DNA from: Desulfogranum mediterraneum DSM 13871
GTDB taxonomy: Bacteria > Desulfobacterota > Desulfobulbia > Desulfobulbales > Desulfobulbaceae
Direction: 5' to 3'
Length of the DNA stretch: 64,000 nucleotides
Assembly (NCBI RefSeq): GCF_000429965.1
Contig: NZ_KE387004.1
Coordinates: 127,526 to 191,525, forward strand
Position numbers and translations under genes: made by a program. The notes under the pieces were generated by a model. The model worked only from the letters and a program-made list of their open reading frames with translations, searched no databases and was not told the origin of the DNA. Shown piece after piece: positions 1 to 8,751 of this stretch (the first letter of the stretch is position 1; the number at the start of each line of letters is the position of its first letter).

Positions 1-500
1 TCATATAACTCTGCTCCCGCTGACGGCTATCGTTTAAAAAAAAGGATCAGCCCCATCCGTCCTGCAGCAAGGCGTCAGCCAGGTCAGACCATGGCTGCCA
101 TCTTGGCTCTCACCTACCTCTATGGTATAGTTCCTGCCCCTGATCTGCAATGATTATTCAACAAAGCCGATAACATCCCTCTGAGATAGCCTCAGCTGGG
201 CCAAACCAGGGCGCTGGTGTTCCAGCGCGGCACGAGCTGCAAAGTTTCCAGCCTCCCGGGACAGGCGACCCCAGAGAGAGACGCCAGCGGCCTGGGAGAG
301 CATTTCCGCCATAACCTGCTAAGCCGGGGCCTCGGGAGAAAAGATCTCCCCATGGACGATAGCCTATGGTCAATCCCCGTAAAATATGGCACACTTCAGG
401 CGCTGCAACCGACACCGGCGGAGGGAATGCGCCCTCGGTGCTCGATCCACAGCCCAGGGCAGAGGGCCTGGGCCAACCTTTTTGGCAGGAGTGCGACCCC
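1..500. other. Left edge, no supported gene
   Basis: No reading frame here has a convincing start, ribosome binding site or recognisable product. The open frames on both strands look like chance. The only functional signal seen is the AGGAG ribosome binding site at about 487-491 that serves the following FAD-protein gene. Confidence 0.6.
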
Positions 501-1901
501 ATGGATAGTGTTTCAGCTGAGAACACCTTTGATGTCATCATCGTCGGCGGAGGACCAGCCGGCCTCTTTGCCGCCTACTATCTCTGCGAACACTCCTCCC
601 TGAAGGTGGTGGTGATCGAGCAGGGCAAACTCCCCCTGCAGCGCAGCTGTCCCATCGGCGACAAGGGCTGCATCAGGTGTCAACCCTGCAACATCCTCTG
701 CGGCGTGGGTGGGGCAGGTCTCTTCTCCGACGGCAAGCTCAACTTCATCCACAAGCTGGGCAAGACCGACCTCACCCAGTTCCTTCCCACCAGCGCAGCC
801 TGTGCCCTGATCGATGAGACGGAGGCCATCTTCAACCGCTTCGGCATGGATGGGCGGGTCTACCCCACCGACACCGAGGCCGCCTATGCCATCCGCAAGG
901 AGGCCAGAAAATCCGGAATCGACCTGCTGGTAATCAAACAAAAGCACCTGGGCAGCGACAACCTCCCCGGCCACATCGACGCCATGCGCCGCTACATTGC
1001 CGAGCGCGGGGTGGCCTTTCACTCCTCCGAGCGAGTGGAAGATATCACCGTGAAAGACGATGCAGTGACCGGGGTCATCACCAGCAAGGGGACCTACCGC
1101 GCCCCCCATGTCATCCTGGCTCCCGGTCGGGTCGGGGCGGAGTGGGTGGCCGGGGTGGCCAAACGCAATCAGATTAACATCTCCCAACGGGGGATCGAGG
1201 TCGGCGTCCGGGTGGAGGTCCACAACGAGATCATGCAGGACCTCTGTTCGATCATCTACGATCCCACCTTCTTCATCCGGACCTCCAAGTACGATGACCA
1301 GACCCGCACCTTCTGCACCAACTTCGGCGGTTATGTGGCCCTGGAGAACTATCAGGATTTTGTCTGCGTCAACGGCCACGCCCTGATGGAGAAGAAATCA
1401 GACAATGCCAACTTTGCCTTCCTCTCCAAGGTGGTGCTCACCGACCCGGTGGAGGATAACCAGGCCTATGGAGAGTCCATCGGCAAACTGGCCACCCTAA
1501 TCGGCGGGGGCAAACCGATTCTCCAGCGCTACGGCGATCTGAAACGGGGCCGGCGTTCCACCTGGAACCGGATCAAAAACAGCTATATCGAGCCCACCCT
1601 GACCAATGTCACCTGCGGCGACATCGCCATGGCCCTGCCGGAGCGGATCCTCTCCAACCTGGTGGATGGCCTGGAGCAGCTCAACCAGATCGTCCCCGGG
1701 GTGGCCAACGACGAGACCCTGCTCTATGCCCCGGAGATCAAGTTCTTTGCCACCCAGGTCGAAAGCGACAACAACCTGGAGACCAGGATCACAGGCCTGT
1801 TCATAGCCGGTGACGGCCCTGGGGTGGCCGGTAATATCGTTTCCGCCACAGCCACGGCCCTGATCCCCTCCAAGGAGATTATCCGCAGGGCAACCGACTA
1901 A
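501..1901 (+). CDS. FAD-dependent dehydrogenase-like protein (COG2509 type)
   Basis: A 466-residue flavoprotein of the large uncharacterised FAD-dependent dehydrogenase family. The N-terminus has a Rossmann dinucleotide site (DVIIVGGGPAG) directly after the start. A Cys-rich stretch about 45 residues later (CPIGDKGC-x2-CQPC) is followed by a second glycine-rich FAD segment (GGAGLFSDGKL). The C-terminus ends with the usual FAD-closing block (GLFIAGDGPGVAGN). The frame is open further upstream, but I chose ATG 501 because AGGAG sits nine bases before it and the Rossmann fold begins about ten residues in. Family members are presumed redox enzymes of unknown substrate. The next gene is co-directional, about 105 bases downstream. 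Confidence 0.85.
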   Translation: MDSVSAENTFDVIIVGGGPAGLFAAYYLCEHSSLKVVVIEQGKLPLQRSCPIGDKGCIRCQPCNILCGVGGAGLFSDGKLNFIHKLGKTDLTQFLPTSAACALIDETEAIFNRFGMDGRVYPTDTEAAYAIRKEARKSGIDLLVIKQKHLGSDNLPGHIDAMRRYIAERGVAFHSSERVEDITVKDDAVTGVITSKGTYRAPHVILAPGRVGAEWVAGVAKRNQINISQRGIEVGVRVEVHNEIMQDLCSIIYDPTFFIRTSKYDDQTRTFCTNFGGYVALENYQDFVCVNGHALMEKKSDNANFAFLSKVVLTDPVEDNQAYGESIGKLATLIGGGKPILQRYGDLKRGRRSTWNRIKNSYIEPTLTNVTCGDIAMALPERILSNLVDGLEQLNQIVPGVANDETLLYAPEIKFFATQVESDNNLETRITGLFIAGDGPGVAGNIVSATATALIPSKEIIRRATD

Positions 1902-2006
1902 GACCAGGCGTGGCCGCTGGCTGAGGCAAGGCGACCTGGCACGGTCCTGCCCGGCCCGTTCAGCCCCCGCCGTTCCCCACCCCATAACTCACAACCAAGG
2001 ACGACC

Positions 2007-2432
2007 ATGCAGGTACAAGCAGGCAAGACCGTTAGCATTCATTACACCCTGAGACTGGAAAACGATGTGATCTATGAAACAACCGAGAATGAACCACCCA
2101 TGAGCTACACCCATGGTGCCGGAGAGATCGTGGCTGGCCTGGAAAAAGGCGTGGAAGGGATGCGGGTTGGTGAACAGAGATCCTTCAAGGTGGAGCCGGA
2201 GGAGGGCTACGGTGAGGTCCGATTGGAGGCGCTGATCGAGGTTCCCAGGGAACATGTGCCCCTGGAGGCCAGGCAGGTGGGCGAAAAGATCATCGCCAAG
2301 GGCCCGCAGGGACAACAGCTTGAGGGCGTCGTCTATGAGGATAAGCGGGATTATCTGGTGGTGGATTTCAACCATCCTCTGGCAGGGATGGTCCTCCACT
2401 TCGAGGTCTCGGTGGTCAACATCGAGGAGTAG
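2007..2432 (+). CDS. FKBP-type peptidyl-prolyl cis-trans isomerase, SlyD-like
   Basis: A 141-residue cytoplasmic prolyl isomerase and chaperone. The sequence follows the SlyD pattern: an N-terminal FKBP half (HYTLRLENDVIYETT), the GAGEIVAGLEKGVEGMRVGE core, and then an insert-in-flap chaperone domain (residues about 70-125) before the last FKBP strand (LAGMVLHFEVSVV). It lacks the His/Cys-rich metal-binding tail of E. coli SlyD, so nickel handling is not expected. It has no signal peptide. It lies downstream of the FAD gene and ends at a strong hairpin facing the convergent glycosyltransferase operon. Confidence 0.92.
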   Translation: MQVQAGKTVSIHYTLRLENDVIYETTENEPPMSYTHGAGEIVAGLEKGVEGMRVGEQRSFKVEPEEGYGEVRLEALIEVPREHVPLEARQVGEKIIAKGPQGQQLEGVVYEDKRDYLVVDFNHPLAGMVLHFEVSVVNIEE

Positions 2433-2451
2433 AGTAAAGCTGCCTGGCCTG

Positions 2452-2483
2452 CCGGCCAGCGGCAGCAGGCTGCCGCTGGCCGG
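2452..2483. terminator. Strong hairpin between convergent genes
   Basis: A 15-bp perfect inverted repeat (2452-2466 with 2469-2483) separated by two bases sits between the FKBP stop and the glycosyltransferase stop. It has no clear T run, so it is either a bidirectional terminator of the simple-hairpin kind or a palindromic repeat unit. Confidence 0.5.
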
Positions 2484-2494
2484 TTGACCAGCCC

Positions 2495-3943
2495 CTAGCT
2501 CCGGAGCAAGCCCTTGAACCTCTTAGCGGCGATCATCACCAGAATCCGGACAAAGGTCTTACGGTTGCGGTACTTGACGAACATGGCCTCGCTCCGATTG
2601 TAGTAGCTCACCGGGATCTCGATCAACCGTTTACGATCCCGGAGCATCTCCACCGCCATCTCTGCCAAGAGCTCCGGTCCTTTAGCCTCCAGACGATCCT
2701 GGAGGTCCTCGTAGCAGCTGCGCCAGATGGCCCGGAAGGTACAGCCCACATCGCTGATCCGGACCTCCCGCTTCCACCAGAGCAGCTCGATGAACTTGGC
2801 CAGGACGATGTTGGCCAAGCGGACCAGGCCACGCATGTCAGAGCCCTGCTCGATGAGCTGACGGGTGGTTCTGGTGCCGACCACCATATCCGCCTCTTTG
2901 ATGTATTCCAACAGCTTGCAGATGTCATGCTCAGGAAAGGTGTAGTCGGCCTCGGCCATGACAATGATGTCTCCGCCGGTCCGTGCCAGGCCGTAGCGGA
3001 TCTTCTCGCCATAGAGCTCCACCTCCCGGGGACAGAGAATGACCTCTGCTCCACAACCCCGTACCTTATCGGCAATGGTATTGGCCTGGGGCATCACCAC
3101 CGAGATGGTATCAAGCTGTGGATTACGGCGGTAGCGGTTGATGGTAAAGTCGATGTTCTCCTCCACCCCTTCGGAGTAGAGCAGCAGGGAGATCCTGTTC
3201 TCGCTGAAGTGCATTCGCCGTTCGTAGAACCTGGCCAGGTTGAGGCTGTCGCGGTCGTTGATGTTGACGTAGGTGCCCTTGAGTTCGTAGCAGAGCACCC
3301 CGGGTTCCACCCCACAGAGCTGATCCAGAAAGGTGACAAACTCCACGTATCCCGAGGGTGCCCGGGCAAAGGCCTCTTCCAGCAGCGGAAAGAAGGCAGG
3401 GGTCAACAGAAAGGTGCCCAGGCCAAGCAGGTTGTTCTCCGGAACCTCGGGCTTTTCCACCAGGTTGAGGACCCGGTCCCCCTCCTTATGCACCGAGTAG
3501 TTACGCTGAATCAGCTTGGTGTCATCGGCATCCATGACCGTACAGGTAGCCAGGGCATCCTCGTAGGCAAAATCGAGTAAGTCCTGATGGTTGGAGCCAA
3601 CGTAGCACTCATCGCTGAGCATGACGCAACAGGGCGCTGCCAGCTCCCGCCCGGCCAGGAGGATGGACCAGGCCAGCCCCTTGTCCAACTCGCTGTTATC
3701 GATGTAGTGTAAGCGGACCCCCAGCCAGACCCCGTCCCCGAAGTAGGCCTTGATCACCCCGGAAAGGTAGCCCACGGTCATATAGATCTCGTCGATCCCC
3801 AGCTGATCCCGCATCAGACAGATGATCCGTTCCAGGTTGGGACGCCCGTCGACCTGGAGCATGCCCTTGGGCACCAGGGTCGTGTATGGCCGGGCACGTA
3901 CCCCTTTGCCGGCGGCTGGAATCAGCCCTATCAGTTTCGCCAT
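2495..3943 (-). CDS. Sugar nucleotidyltransferase fused to a GT2-like domain
   Basis: A 482-residue bifunctional-looking protein. Residues 1 to about 240 are a nucleotidyltransferase (GLIPAAGKGVRARPYT signature, then VPKGMLQVDGRPNLE), which would activate a sugar-1-phosphate. Residues about 275-482 resemble the C-terminal two thirds of dolichyl-phosphate-mannose-synthase-like GT2 enzymes (GDIIVMAEADYTFPEHDI, then DVGCTFRAIWR). The usual first GT2 strand with its DDGSxD nucleotide-binding motif is missing: SVVMPQ runs straight into ANTIADKV. The start codon lies one base after the stop of the upstream glycosyltransferase, so the two are translationally coupled. The likely role is polyprenyl-linked or surface-sugar synthesis; the substrate is unknown. 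Confidence 0.82.
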   Translation of the reverse strand: MAKLIGLIPAAGKGVRARPYTTLVPKGMLQVDGRPNLERIICLMRDQLGIDEIYMTVGYLSGVIKAYFGDGVWLGVRLHYIDNSELDKGLAWSILLAGRELAAPCCVMLSDECYVGSNHQDLLDFAYEDALATCTVMDADDTKLIQRNYSVHKEGDRVLNLVEKPEVPENNLLGLGTFLLTPAFFPLLEEAFARAPSGYVEFVTFLDQLCGVEPGVLCYELKGTYVNINDRDSLNLARFYERRMHFSENRISLLLYSEGVEENIDFTINRYRRNPQLDTISVVMPQANTIADKVRGCGAEVILCPREVELYGEKIRYGLARTGGDIIVMAEADYTFPEHDICKLLEYIKEADMVVGTRTTRQLIEQGSDMRGLVRLANIVLAKFIELLWWKREVRISDVGCTFRAIWRSCYEDLQDRLEAKGPELLAEMAVEMLRDRKRLIEIPVSYYNRSEAMFVKYRNRKTFVRILVMIAAKRFKGLLRS

Positions 3944-3944
3944 G

Positions 3945-4634
3945 TCAACGCTTCAGGTAGTAATAACAGGTGAGGTAGAGATACTTCAGGGTTTCGGAGA
4001 TATGCTGCATCTTGGCCTGGCCGGTATGACGGGGGGTAAAATCGATGGCAATCTCTTCGATGGTCAACTTGCGGCGGGCCATCCTCACCCCAAACTCCAG
4101 GACATGCTCAAAGCCCTTGCGCTCAAAACGCACCCCGGCAACCACGGCCCGGTTAAAGGCCTTGCAGCCGGTGTAGAGATCCGTGAGCCGTTGCCGGAAG
4201 AGGAGGTTGAACAGGGCGGAGATCAACTGGTTGCCCAAGCGCTTGGGCAGGGGCATAAACTGATTTCTTCCCTCAAGGAAACGGCTGGTATAGACCACGT
4301 TGCTGGTGTCCAGCCGTTCTATCAGCTCCGGCAGGGCCTCGGGGGGATACTCACAGTCCGCATCGATGATCACGATCTTATCGTTTTCGGAGTGGGCAAT
4401 ACCATCCAGAATAGAGCCGCCATAGCCTTCATTCTGCTCATGGCGGATCAGGGTGACATCACCGAAGGAGGAGATGATCTCCACCGAGCGATCACTGGAG
4501 GCGTTATCCACGTAGATCAGATGCAGGGGAAGATTAAGGGCCGTGATCCGACGATGGAATTCCGGCAGAATCTCCTCCTCGTTATAGACCGGGACAATGA
4601 CATCGACCGGCTCGACTGGGTGTAAGGTTTCCAT
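3945..4634 (-). CDS. GT2 family glycosyltransferase (polyprenyl-phosphate sugar type)
   Basis: A 229-residue GT-A glycosyltransferase. It opens with VDVIVPVYNEEEILPEF and carries the metal and nucleotide region KIVIIDADCEYPPEALPEL. The DLYTGCKAF segment is typical of DPM1/DPG-synthase-like enzymes that put a sugar on a polyprenyl phosphate. No C-terminal membrane domain is evident. It is the first gene of a two-gene operon; the next gene begins one base after its stop and carries a second, degenerate GT2 domain. Family assignment is secure; donor and acceptor are not. Confidence 0.88.
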   Translation of the reverse strand: METLHPVEPVDVIVPVYNEEEILPEFHRRITALNLPLHLIYVDNASSDRSVEIISSFGDVTLIRHEQNEGYGGSILDGIAHSENDKIVIIDADCEYPPEALPELIERLDTSNVVYTSRFLEGRNQFMPLPKRLGNQLISALFNLLFRQRLTDLYTGCKAFNRAVVAGVRFERKGFEHVLEFGVRMARRKLTIEEIAIDFTPRHTGQAKMQHISETLKYLYLTCYYYLKR

Positions 4635-4884
4635 GATTTCCTGGTTTGATTAGCAAATGTTCAAGGGAATGCCTCCCGGACCAGACCATCCTCTACGGAC
4701 ATTGCCTGGACAGGGACAGCCCCCTTCCTTATCTTCTTCATGCTCTAACAGATCAGGCTTTGCCGGCGACTCCCCCCAGGGGAGAGGGCCATTCGAAGAG
4801 CGCCTGTCGGCCAGCCTCGGGTACTCAGCAGGATTCACTCCGGGCCGGGCCAGGGCCGCTCCGGAGCTGAGCAGCTGTTTCGCC

Positions 4885-4924
4885 AAAAAAAAGGCTGCAC
4901 ACCATTGTTCTGATGCACAGCCTT
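4885..4924 (-). terminator. Rho-independent terminator of the Tim44-like gene
   Basis: Read on the minus strand, a 13-bp stem (with G-U pairs) around an 8-base loop is followed by eight T residues. It lies about 35 bases after the stop of the Tim44-like gene. Confidence 0.85.
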
Positions 4925-4957
4925 GCTGGTCTCAATGACAAGCCGTCAGCTCACGAC

Positions 4958-5887
4958 TCAGCCATTGACCACCTCAATGCCTTCCAGTTTCCAGGCCTCA
5001 CTGCGAACGGGCCGGGCCCAGGTCCACTTCTCGGCAAACTTCACCGGCTCGGTCATGCTCCCCTCTACCAGGGCGCCGCTCTGCTCGTCTACGGTGTAAT
5101 CCAGCAGGTTGGCGGTAAAGAGTACGGTGACAAAGTCTTCCCCGTTCTGGCTGCCGCAGTCGGTGATCTCCACCTTACGGATGGCGATGCTCTCCAACTT
5201 GTTGAGCTGGCCCTTGGCCTTCATCTCGGCAAAATGCTGCTCATACTCAGCGGCCAGTTTGTCACCCAACAGGTGACGGTAGCTCTGCAGATCCCGCCGC
5301 ATCCAACCGGCCTGGACCTTGAAGAAAACGTCTGAGGCGATCTCCACAAAGTAGTTTTCGTCAAAGCCCGGATCAGTGGCCCGGATCTCCTTGAAGCCAT
5401 CCTCAAGGGTAAACGATTCCTGTACAGGAGGAACCGGAGGCGCTGGAGACTGGCCCTGGCCAAAGGGACCTCCGGACAAGTTCTGTTTACCAAGGGGAGG
5501 AGGCTGGAATCCGGCGGACGAGGAACTCCGCGGCCGGCCGGCAAATCGCTTGTAGAGAAAATAGCCGACCACGCCCAGGATCAGCAAGGGCAGGATGCCC
5601 ATGCCGGAGCCGCCTGCTCCAAAGAGGCTTCCAAAGAGCATGCCGCCCAGGGCGCCGCCCAGCAGACCGCCGGCCAGGCCTCGACCAAAGCTCGACTTCT
5701 GTCCACTCTTCTGGTTCACCTGGGAAGGGGCCTTGGAGGGGGCCTTTTGGGTGGTGGAACGACTGAAGGAACGACCGCCGCCCCTGGAACGGGCATCGGC
5801 ATAGTCGGTGACAATTCCTGCCTCAGCAAGCAGCAAGGCAAAAAGAATCAGAAAAAAAGGGGTGCATCTACGTAATTGTGTCATCAT
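4958..5887 (-). CDS. Tim44-like domain membrane protein
   Basis: A 309-residue predicted membrane protein. It begins MMTQLRRCTPFF with a hydrophobic signal/anchor segment (FLILFALLLAEAGIV). A Ser/Lys/Gln-rich stretch and a Gly-rich GGLLGGALGGMLFGSLFG segment follow. A second membrane helix (GILPLLILGVVGYFLYKRF) precedes a C-terminal Tim44/MBA1-like domain (about residues 175-309: FTLEDGFKEIRATDPGF, then AGWMRRDLQSYRHLLGD). The open frame extends upstream, but that part runs into a dispersed repeat, so I placed the start at the ATG-ATG pair. Bacterial Tim44-like proteins are linked to membrane transport, with no settled role. Confidence 0.82.
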   Translation of the reverse strand: MMTQLRRCTPFFLILFALLLAEAGIVTDYADARSRGGGRSFSRSTTQKAPSKAPSQVNQKSGQKSSFGRGLAGGLLGGALGGMLFGSLFGAGGSGMGILPLLILGVVGYFLYKRFAGRPRSSSSAGFQPPPLGKQNLSGGPFGQGQSPAPPVPPVQESFTLEDGFKEIRATDPGFDENYFVEIASDVFFKVQAGWMRRDLQSYRHLLGDKLAAEYEQHFAEMKAKGQLNKLESIAIRKVEITDCGSQNGEDFVTVLFTANLLDYTVDEQSGALVEGSMTEPVKFAEKWTWARPVRSEAWKLEGIEVVNG

Positions 5888-5943
5888 AGGGTTTTTCCAG
5901 CTTTTTGGTTCCTGTTGTCCGGTGAAAAAAGTTGGGGGGTTGG

Positions 5944-6086
5944 AGGGTCTCTTGAATAATGGGATATTTTGTTCTAGATCAAGGCATGCGATAAAAATTA
6001 CCACAGGTATAGATTTGATATTCCAAGGATAATTTTTTGAACATAAGGCCGAGATTGGGCAAAAGAGCAATTATTCAGGGTGCCCT
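5944..6086 (+). repeat. Dispersed 145-bp TIR repeat, copy 1
   Basis: A full copy of the window's MITE-like family. It opens with AGGG-N5-TGAATAAT and closes with the inverse (ATTATTCA...CCCT). The conserved inner blocks are a TCTAGATCAAGGCATG stretch near the 5' end, then ATATTCCAAGGATAATTTTT and GGCCGAGATTGG toward the 3' end. It occupies the promoter side of the Tim44-like gene. Confidence 0.8.
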
Positions 6087-6190
6087 GGAGTCTGAGTGTT
6101 TACCTTATCTCCCTGTAAACTGCAATAACCATAATTGTTTTTCACCAAGGGTCAAGGTGTGCAGCCCTCTTCTCTAAAATCTTCTCTAAA

Positions 6191-6332
6191 AGGTAGTTTG
6201 AAAAATGAGACCTTTCGATCAAGATCAAGGCATGGGAAAATGAAGCGCAGGCAGATACAATCGATATTCCGAGGATACATTTTTCACCATAATGCAGAGA
6301 TTGGAAGAAAAAATAATTTTTCAAGGTGACCT
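6191..6332 (+). repeat. Dispersed 145-bp TIR repeat, copy 2
   Basis: A second full copy, in the same orientation and about 105 bases after copy 1. The terminal inverted repeats are AGGTAGTTTGAAAAAT at the left and ATTTTTCAAGGTGACCT at the right. The inner blocks TTTCGATCAAGATCAAGGC and ATATTCCGAGGATAC are shared with the other copies. It ends 35 bases before the rhomboid start. Confidence 0.82.
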
Positions 6333-6366
6333 GGAGCACAACTCGCGCTCCTCCCAGGAGGGAGGA

Positions 6367-7368
6367 GTGCAAGATGAGGCCGAAGGTACCCGTATACCCA
6401 TGAACCAGGAAGGCCTGGGCTCAGATCTCAGCCCAAGACAACAATCGTTCATGGAATCCCAGCCATCAGCAGCCGAAGCTTCCCGGCCGGTGGTCATAGC
6501 CAGCGGCACTCCTGATCAGCTTGCCTCCTCGGCCCTGGTCCTCTTGAGCAAGGACATCGAGCACGAGCTTGACCAATCTAGAGGCGAGCTGCTGGTCTCA
6601 CCGCAACAGGCCTCCGCAGCCCTCTACCAACTGGAAAGCTACCGGTGCGAGAACAAGGATTGGCCCCCTTGCCCGGATGTTTCCTGGCAGCCCCCCTTCT
6701 TCAAGCCCTGGGTCACCCTGACGATCCTGGGGCTGCTGGCCATTTTCTTCGGCCACACCGGCAGCTGGCAGAGCGAGAGCCTCTGGTTCCAGCTCGGAGC
6801 CATCAATCGAGACACTATCCTGGTTGACCACCAGTGGTGGCGGCTGGTCACGGCCCTGACCCTCCACGCCGACCTGGTCCACCTCAGCGGCAATCTCCTC
6901 ATCGGCGGTCACCTCATCCTGCTGCTCAGCCGAACCATGGGCTTTGGCCTCTCTTGGCTGTTGGTTCTGCTCTCCGGCACAGCCGGCAACCTGATCAACA
7001 TCCTGGTCCGCGACCAGCAGCATCTCTCGGTGGGTTTTTCCACGGCCGTCTTCGCCACCATCGGCATCTTCACCGGACTCAGACTCTGCTCTCCCGGCTC
7101 CTCAGCCCTCAGACAGATTCTCCTCCCCCTGGGCGCCGGGCTGGGGCTGCTGGTTTTTCTCGGCTCCGCAGGGGCCAATACCGACATCGGAGCCCATTTT
7201 TTCGGCTTTATCTGCGGTATCCTGGTCGGCATGGCTGCCAGGGGCAGCCGAATTATCCTTCGGGCCGCCCGGGCCAGGCGGCAGCTGCTGCTCTTGATCA
7301 CGGCCCTGCTCTTGCCGATTCTCTGCTGGCTGCTTGCCCTCTACGCCCCACTGATTTCCCCTGCCTGA
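6367..7368 (+). CDS. Rhomboid family intramembrane serine protease
   Basis: A 333-residue protein with a cytosolic N-terminal region (about 110 residues) and six or more membrane helices. Rhomboid hallmarks are present: HLSGNLLIG (His172, Asn176), the catalytic serine in VGFSTAVFA (Ser225, with GFSTA in place of the common GASGA) and the catalytic histidine in IGAHFFGFICG (His277). An active protease cleaving membrane proteins in the bilayer is therefore predicted. I chose GTG 6367 because AGGAGG lies five bases upstream. An earlier ATG at 6292 lies inside a dispersed repeat, and ATG 6400 is the next alternative. Confidence 0.83.
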   Translation: MQDEAEGTRIPMNQEGLGSDLSPRQQSFMESQPSAAEASRPVVIASGTPDQLASSALVLLSKDIEHELDQSRGELLVSPQQASAALYQLESYRCENKDWPPCPDVSWQPPFFKPWVTLTILGLLAIFFGHTGSWQSESLWFQLGAINRDTILVDHQWWRLVTALTLHADLVHLSGNLLIGGHLILLLSRTMGFGLSWLLVLLSGTAGNLINILVRDQQHLSVGFSTAVFATIGIFTGLRLCSPGSSALRQILLPLGAGLGLLVFLGSAGANTDIGAHFFGFICGILVGMAARGSRIILRAARARRQLLLLITALLLPILCWLLALYAPLISPA

Positions 7369-7417
7369 TCCGCCCTGGGTCCCCTATTAATTTTTCCCTC
7401 TTTTCTCATGTTCAGGA

Positions 7418-7446
7418 TTGACGGCCAGGGTCAATGTGCATACATT
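7418..7446 (+). promoter_or_regulatory. Sigma70-type promoter for hflKC
   Basis: TTGACG, a 17-base spacer and TACATT lie about 140 bases before the hflK start, in an otherwise empty stretch. Confidence 0.5.
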
Positions 7447-7584
7447 ATTTCAGGTTTATATACGATCCAGCAGGGGGGAAACCAAGCGCATACCGCCCCC
7501 CTGATCAACCGCCATCAACCCGTGCATGGTACAGCCCTGCGAGCTCCGCCTGACTGTACCGATTGTCTAACCCGAGGTAACTCC

Positions 7585-8703
7585 ATGCCAATGAACGAAC
7601 AACCACCCTGGGGACAGAAGAAGCGTCCCTCTTCACCAGAGGACTTTCTGGCTGCTCTGATCCGGAAAATCAGGGACTCTTTCAACGAAAAACAGACCCC
7701 ACCCGGCCCAAACGACAATGAAGAACAGCCAAGCGGTGAAGGTCCTGGAATGTTTGCCGGCTTAGGCAAGGTGGTACTGATTATCTCGGCAGTGTTCCTC
7801 TTCCAGGTGATCTACTCCTCCTTCTATACCATCCAACCCGGAGAGGTGGGGGTCTTGCTCCGCTTTGGTCAATACACCCGGACCACCGAGCCTGGACTCC
7901 ACTTCAAGATCCCCTTTATCGAAGAGCTCAACAAGGTCAATGTGGAGGCGGTCCGTAAAGAGGAGTTTGGCTTCCGCACCAGAAGTCCCGGTAAAAGTCC
8001 CAACTACAACCGGCGTGGCTTCGACATGGAGGCCCTGATGTTGACCGGTGACAAAAACGTCATCGAGGTGGCCTGGATCGTCCAGTATATTGTCAGCGAT
8101 CCGGTAAATTTTCTCTTCAAGGTCCGCAACGTCTCCCAGGCGGTGCGCGACGCCTCTGAGATGGTCACCCGCAGGATCGTCGGCAACATGGATTTTGACT
8201 ATGTCCTGAGTAACCGTGAAATCCTGGCTGCCGATGCCAAGAAAGAACTCCAGGGCGAACTGAACACCCTGGAATGCGGGGTCAATATCGTCACCCTCCA
8301 GCTCCAGGACATCAATCCACCGGAAAAGGTCAAGCCGGCCTTCAACGAAGTCAACGTGGCCGACCAGGACATGAAGCGGCTGGTCAACGAGGCCGAAGAG
8401 ACCTACAACCGGGTCATTCCCAAGGCACGGGGTAGCGCTAAACAGACCGTGGAAGAGGCCCGCGGCTATGCCATCGAACGGATCAACCGGGCCAAGGGTG
8501 AGACCAACCGATTCAGTGCCATCTTAAAAGAGTATCAGGCAGCCGAAGGCGTCACCAGGCAGCGGATGTATCTGGAAGCCATGCAGGATATCCTTCCCCA
8601 TGTGGACAAGGTCTATGTCATGGACAAGAGCCAGCAGGCGGTTATCCCGTTTCTCGACCTCACCGGTAAAGGACGCAACAGCGCCACCCAAAAAACCCAG
8701 TAA
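7585..8703 (+). CDS. hflK: FtsH protease modulator HflK
   Basis: A 372-residue SPFH/stomatin-family membrane protein. A proline-rich cytoplasmic N-terminus (residues 1 to about 60) is followed by one membrane helix (LGKVVLIISAVFLFQVIYSS). The SPFH domain (FYTIQPGEVGVLLRFGQYTRT) is followed by a long coiled-coil arm. With HflC it forms the cage that encloses FtsH and limits its attack on membrane proteins. The start is ATG 7585, with GAGG seven bases before it; the frame remains open upstream without a better site. hflC follows 48 bases downstream. Confidence 0.95.
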   Translation: MPMNEQPPWGQKKRPSSPEDFLAALIRKIRDSFNEKQTPPGPNDNEEQPSGEGPGMFAGLGKVVLIISAVFLFQVIYSSFYTIQPGEVGVLLRFGQYTRTTEPGLHFKIPFIEELNKVNVEAVRKEEFGFRTRSPGKSPNYNRRGFDMEALMLTGDKNVIEVAWIVQYIVSDPVNFLFKVRNVSQAVRDASEMVTRRIVGNMDFDYVLSNREILAADAKKELQGELNTLECGVNIVTLQLQDINPPEKVKPAFNEVNVADQDMKRLVNEAEETYNRVIPKARGSAKQTVEEARGYAIERINRAKGETNRFSAILKEYQAAEGVTRQRMYLEAMQDILPHVDKVYVMDKSQQAVIPFLDLTGKGRNSATQKTQ

Positions 8704-8751
8704 TAGCGGCAACAACTGTCAACTGCCCCTATCCATAACCAAAAGAGACCC

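Noticed and set aside
513-1379. Long minus-strand frame of 288 codons opposite the FAD gene
   Set aside because: It is a codon-bias shadow of the real gene on the plus strand; its translation is low-complexity Gly/Asp/Val with no family signature.
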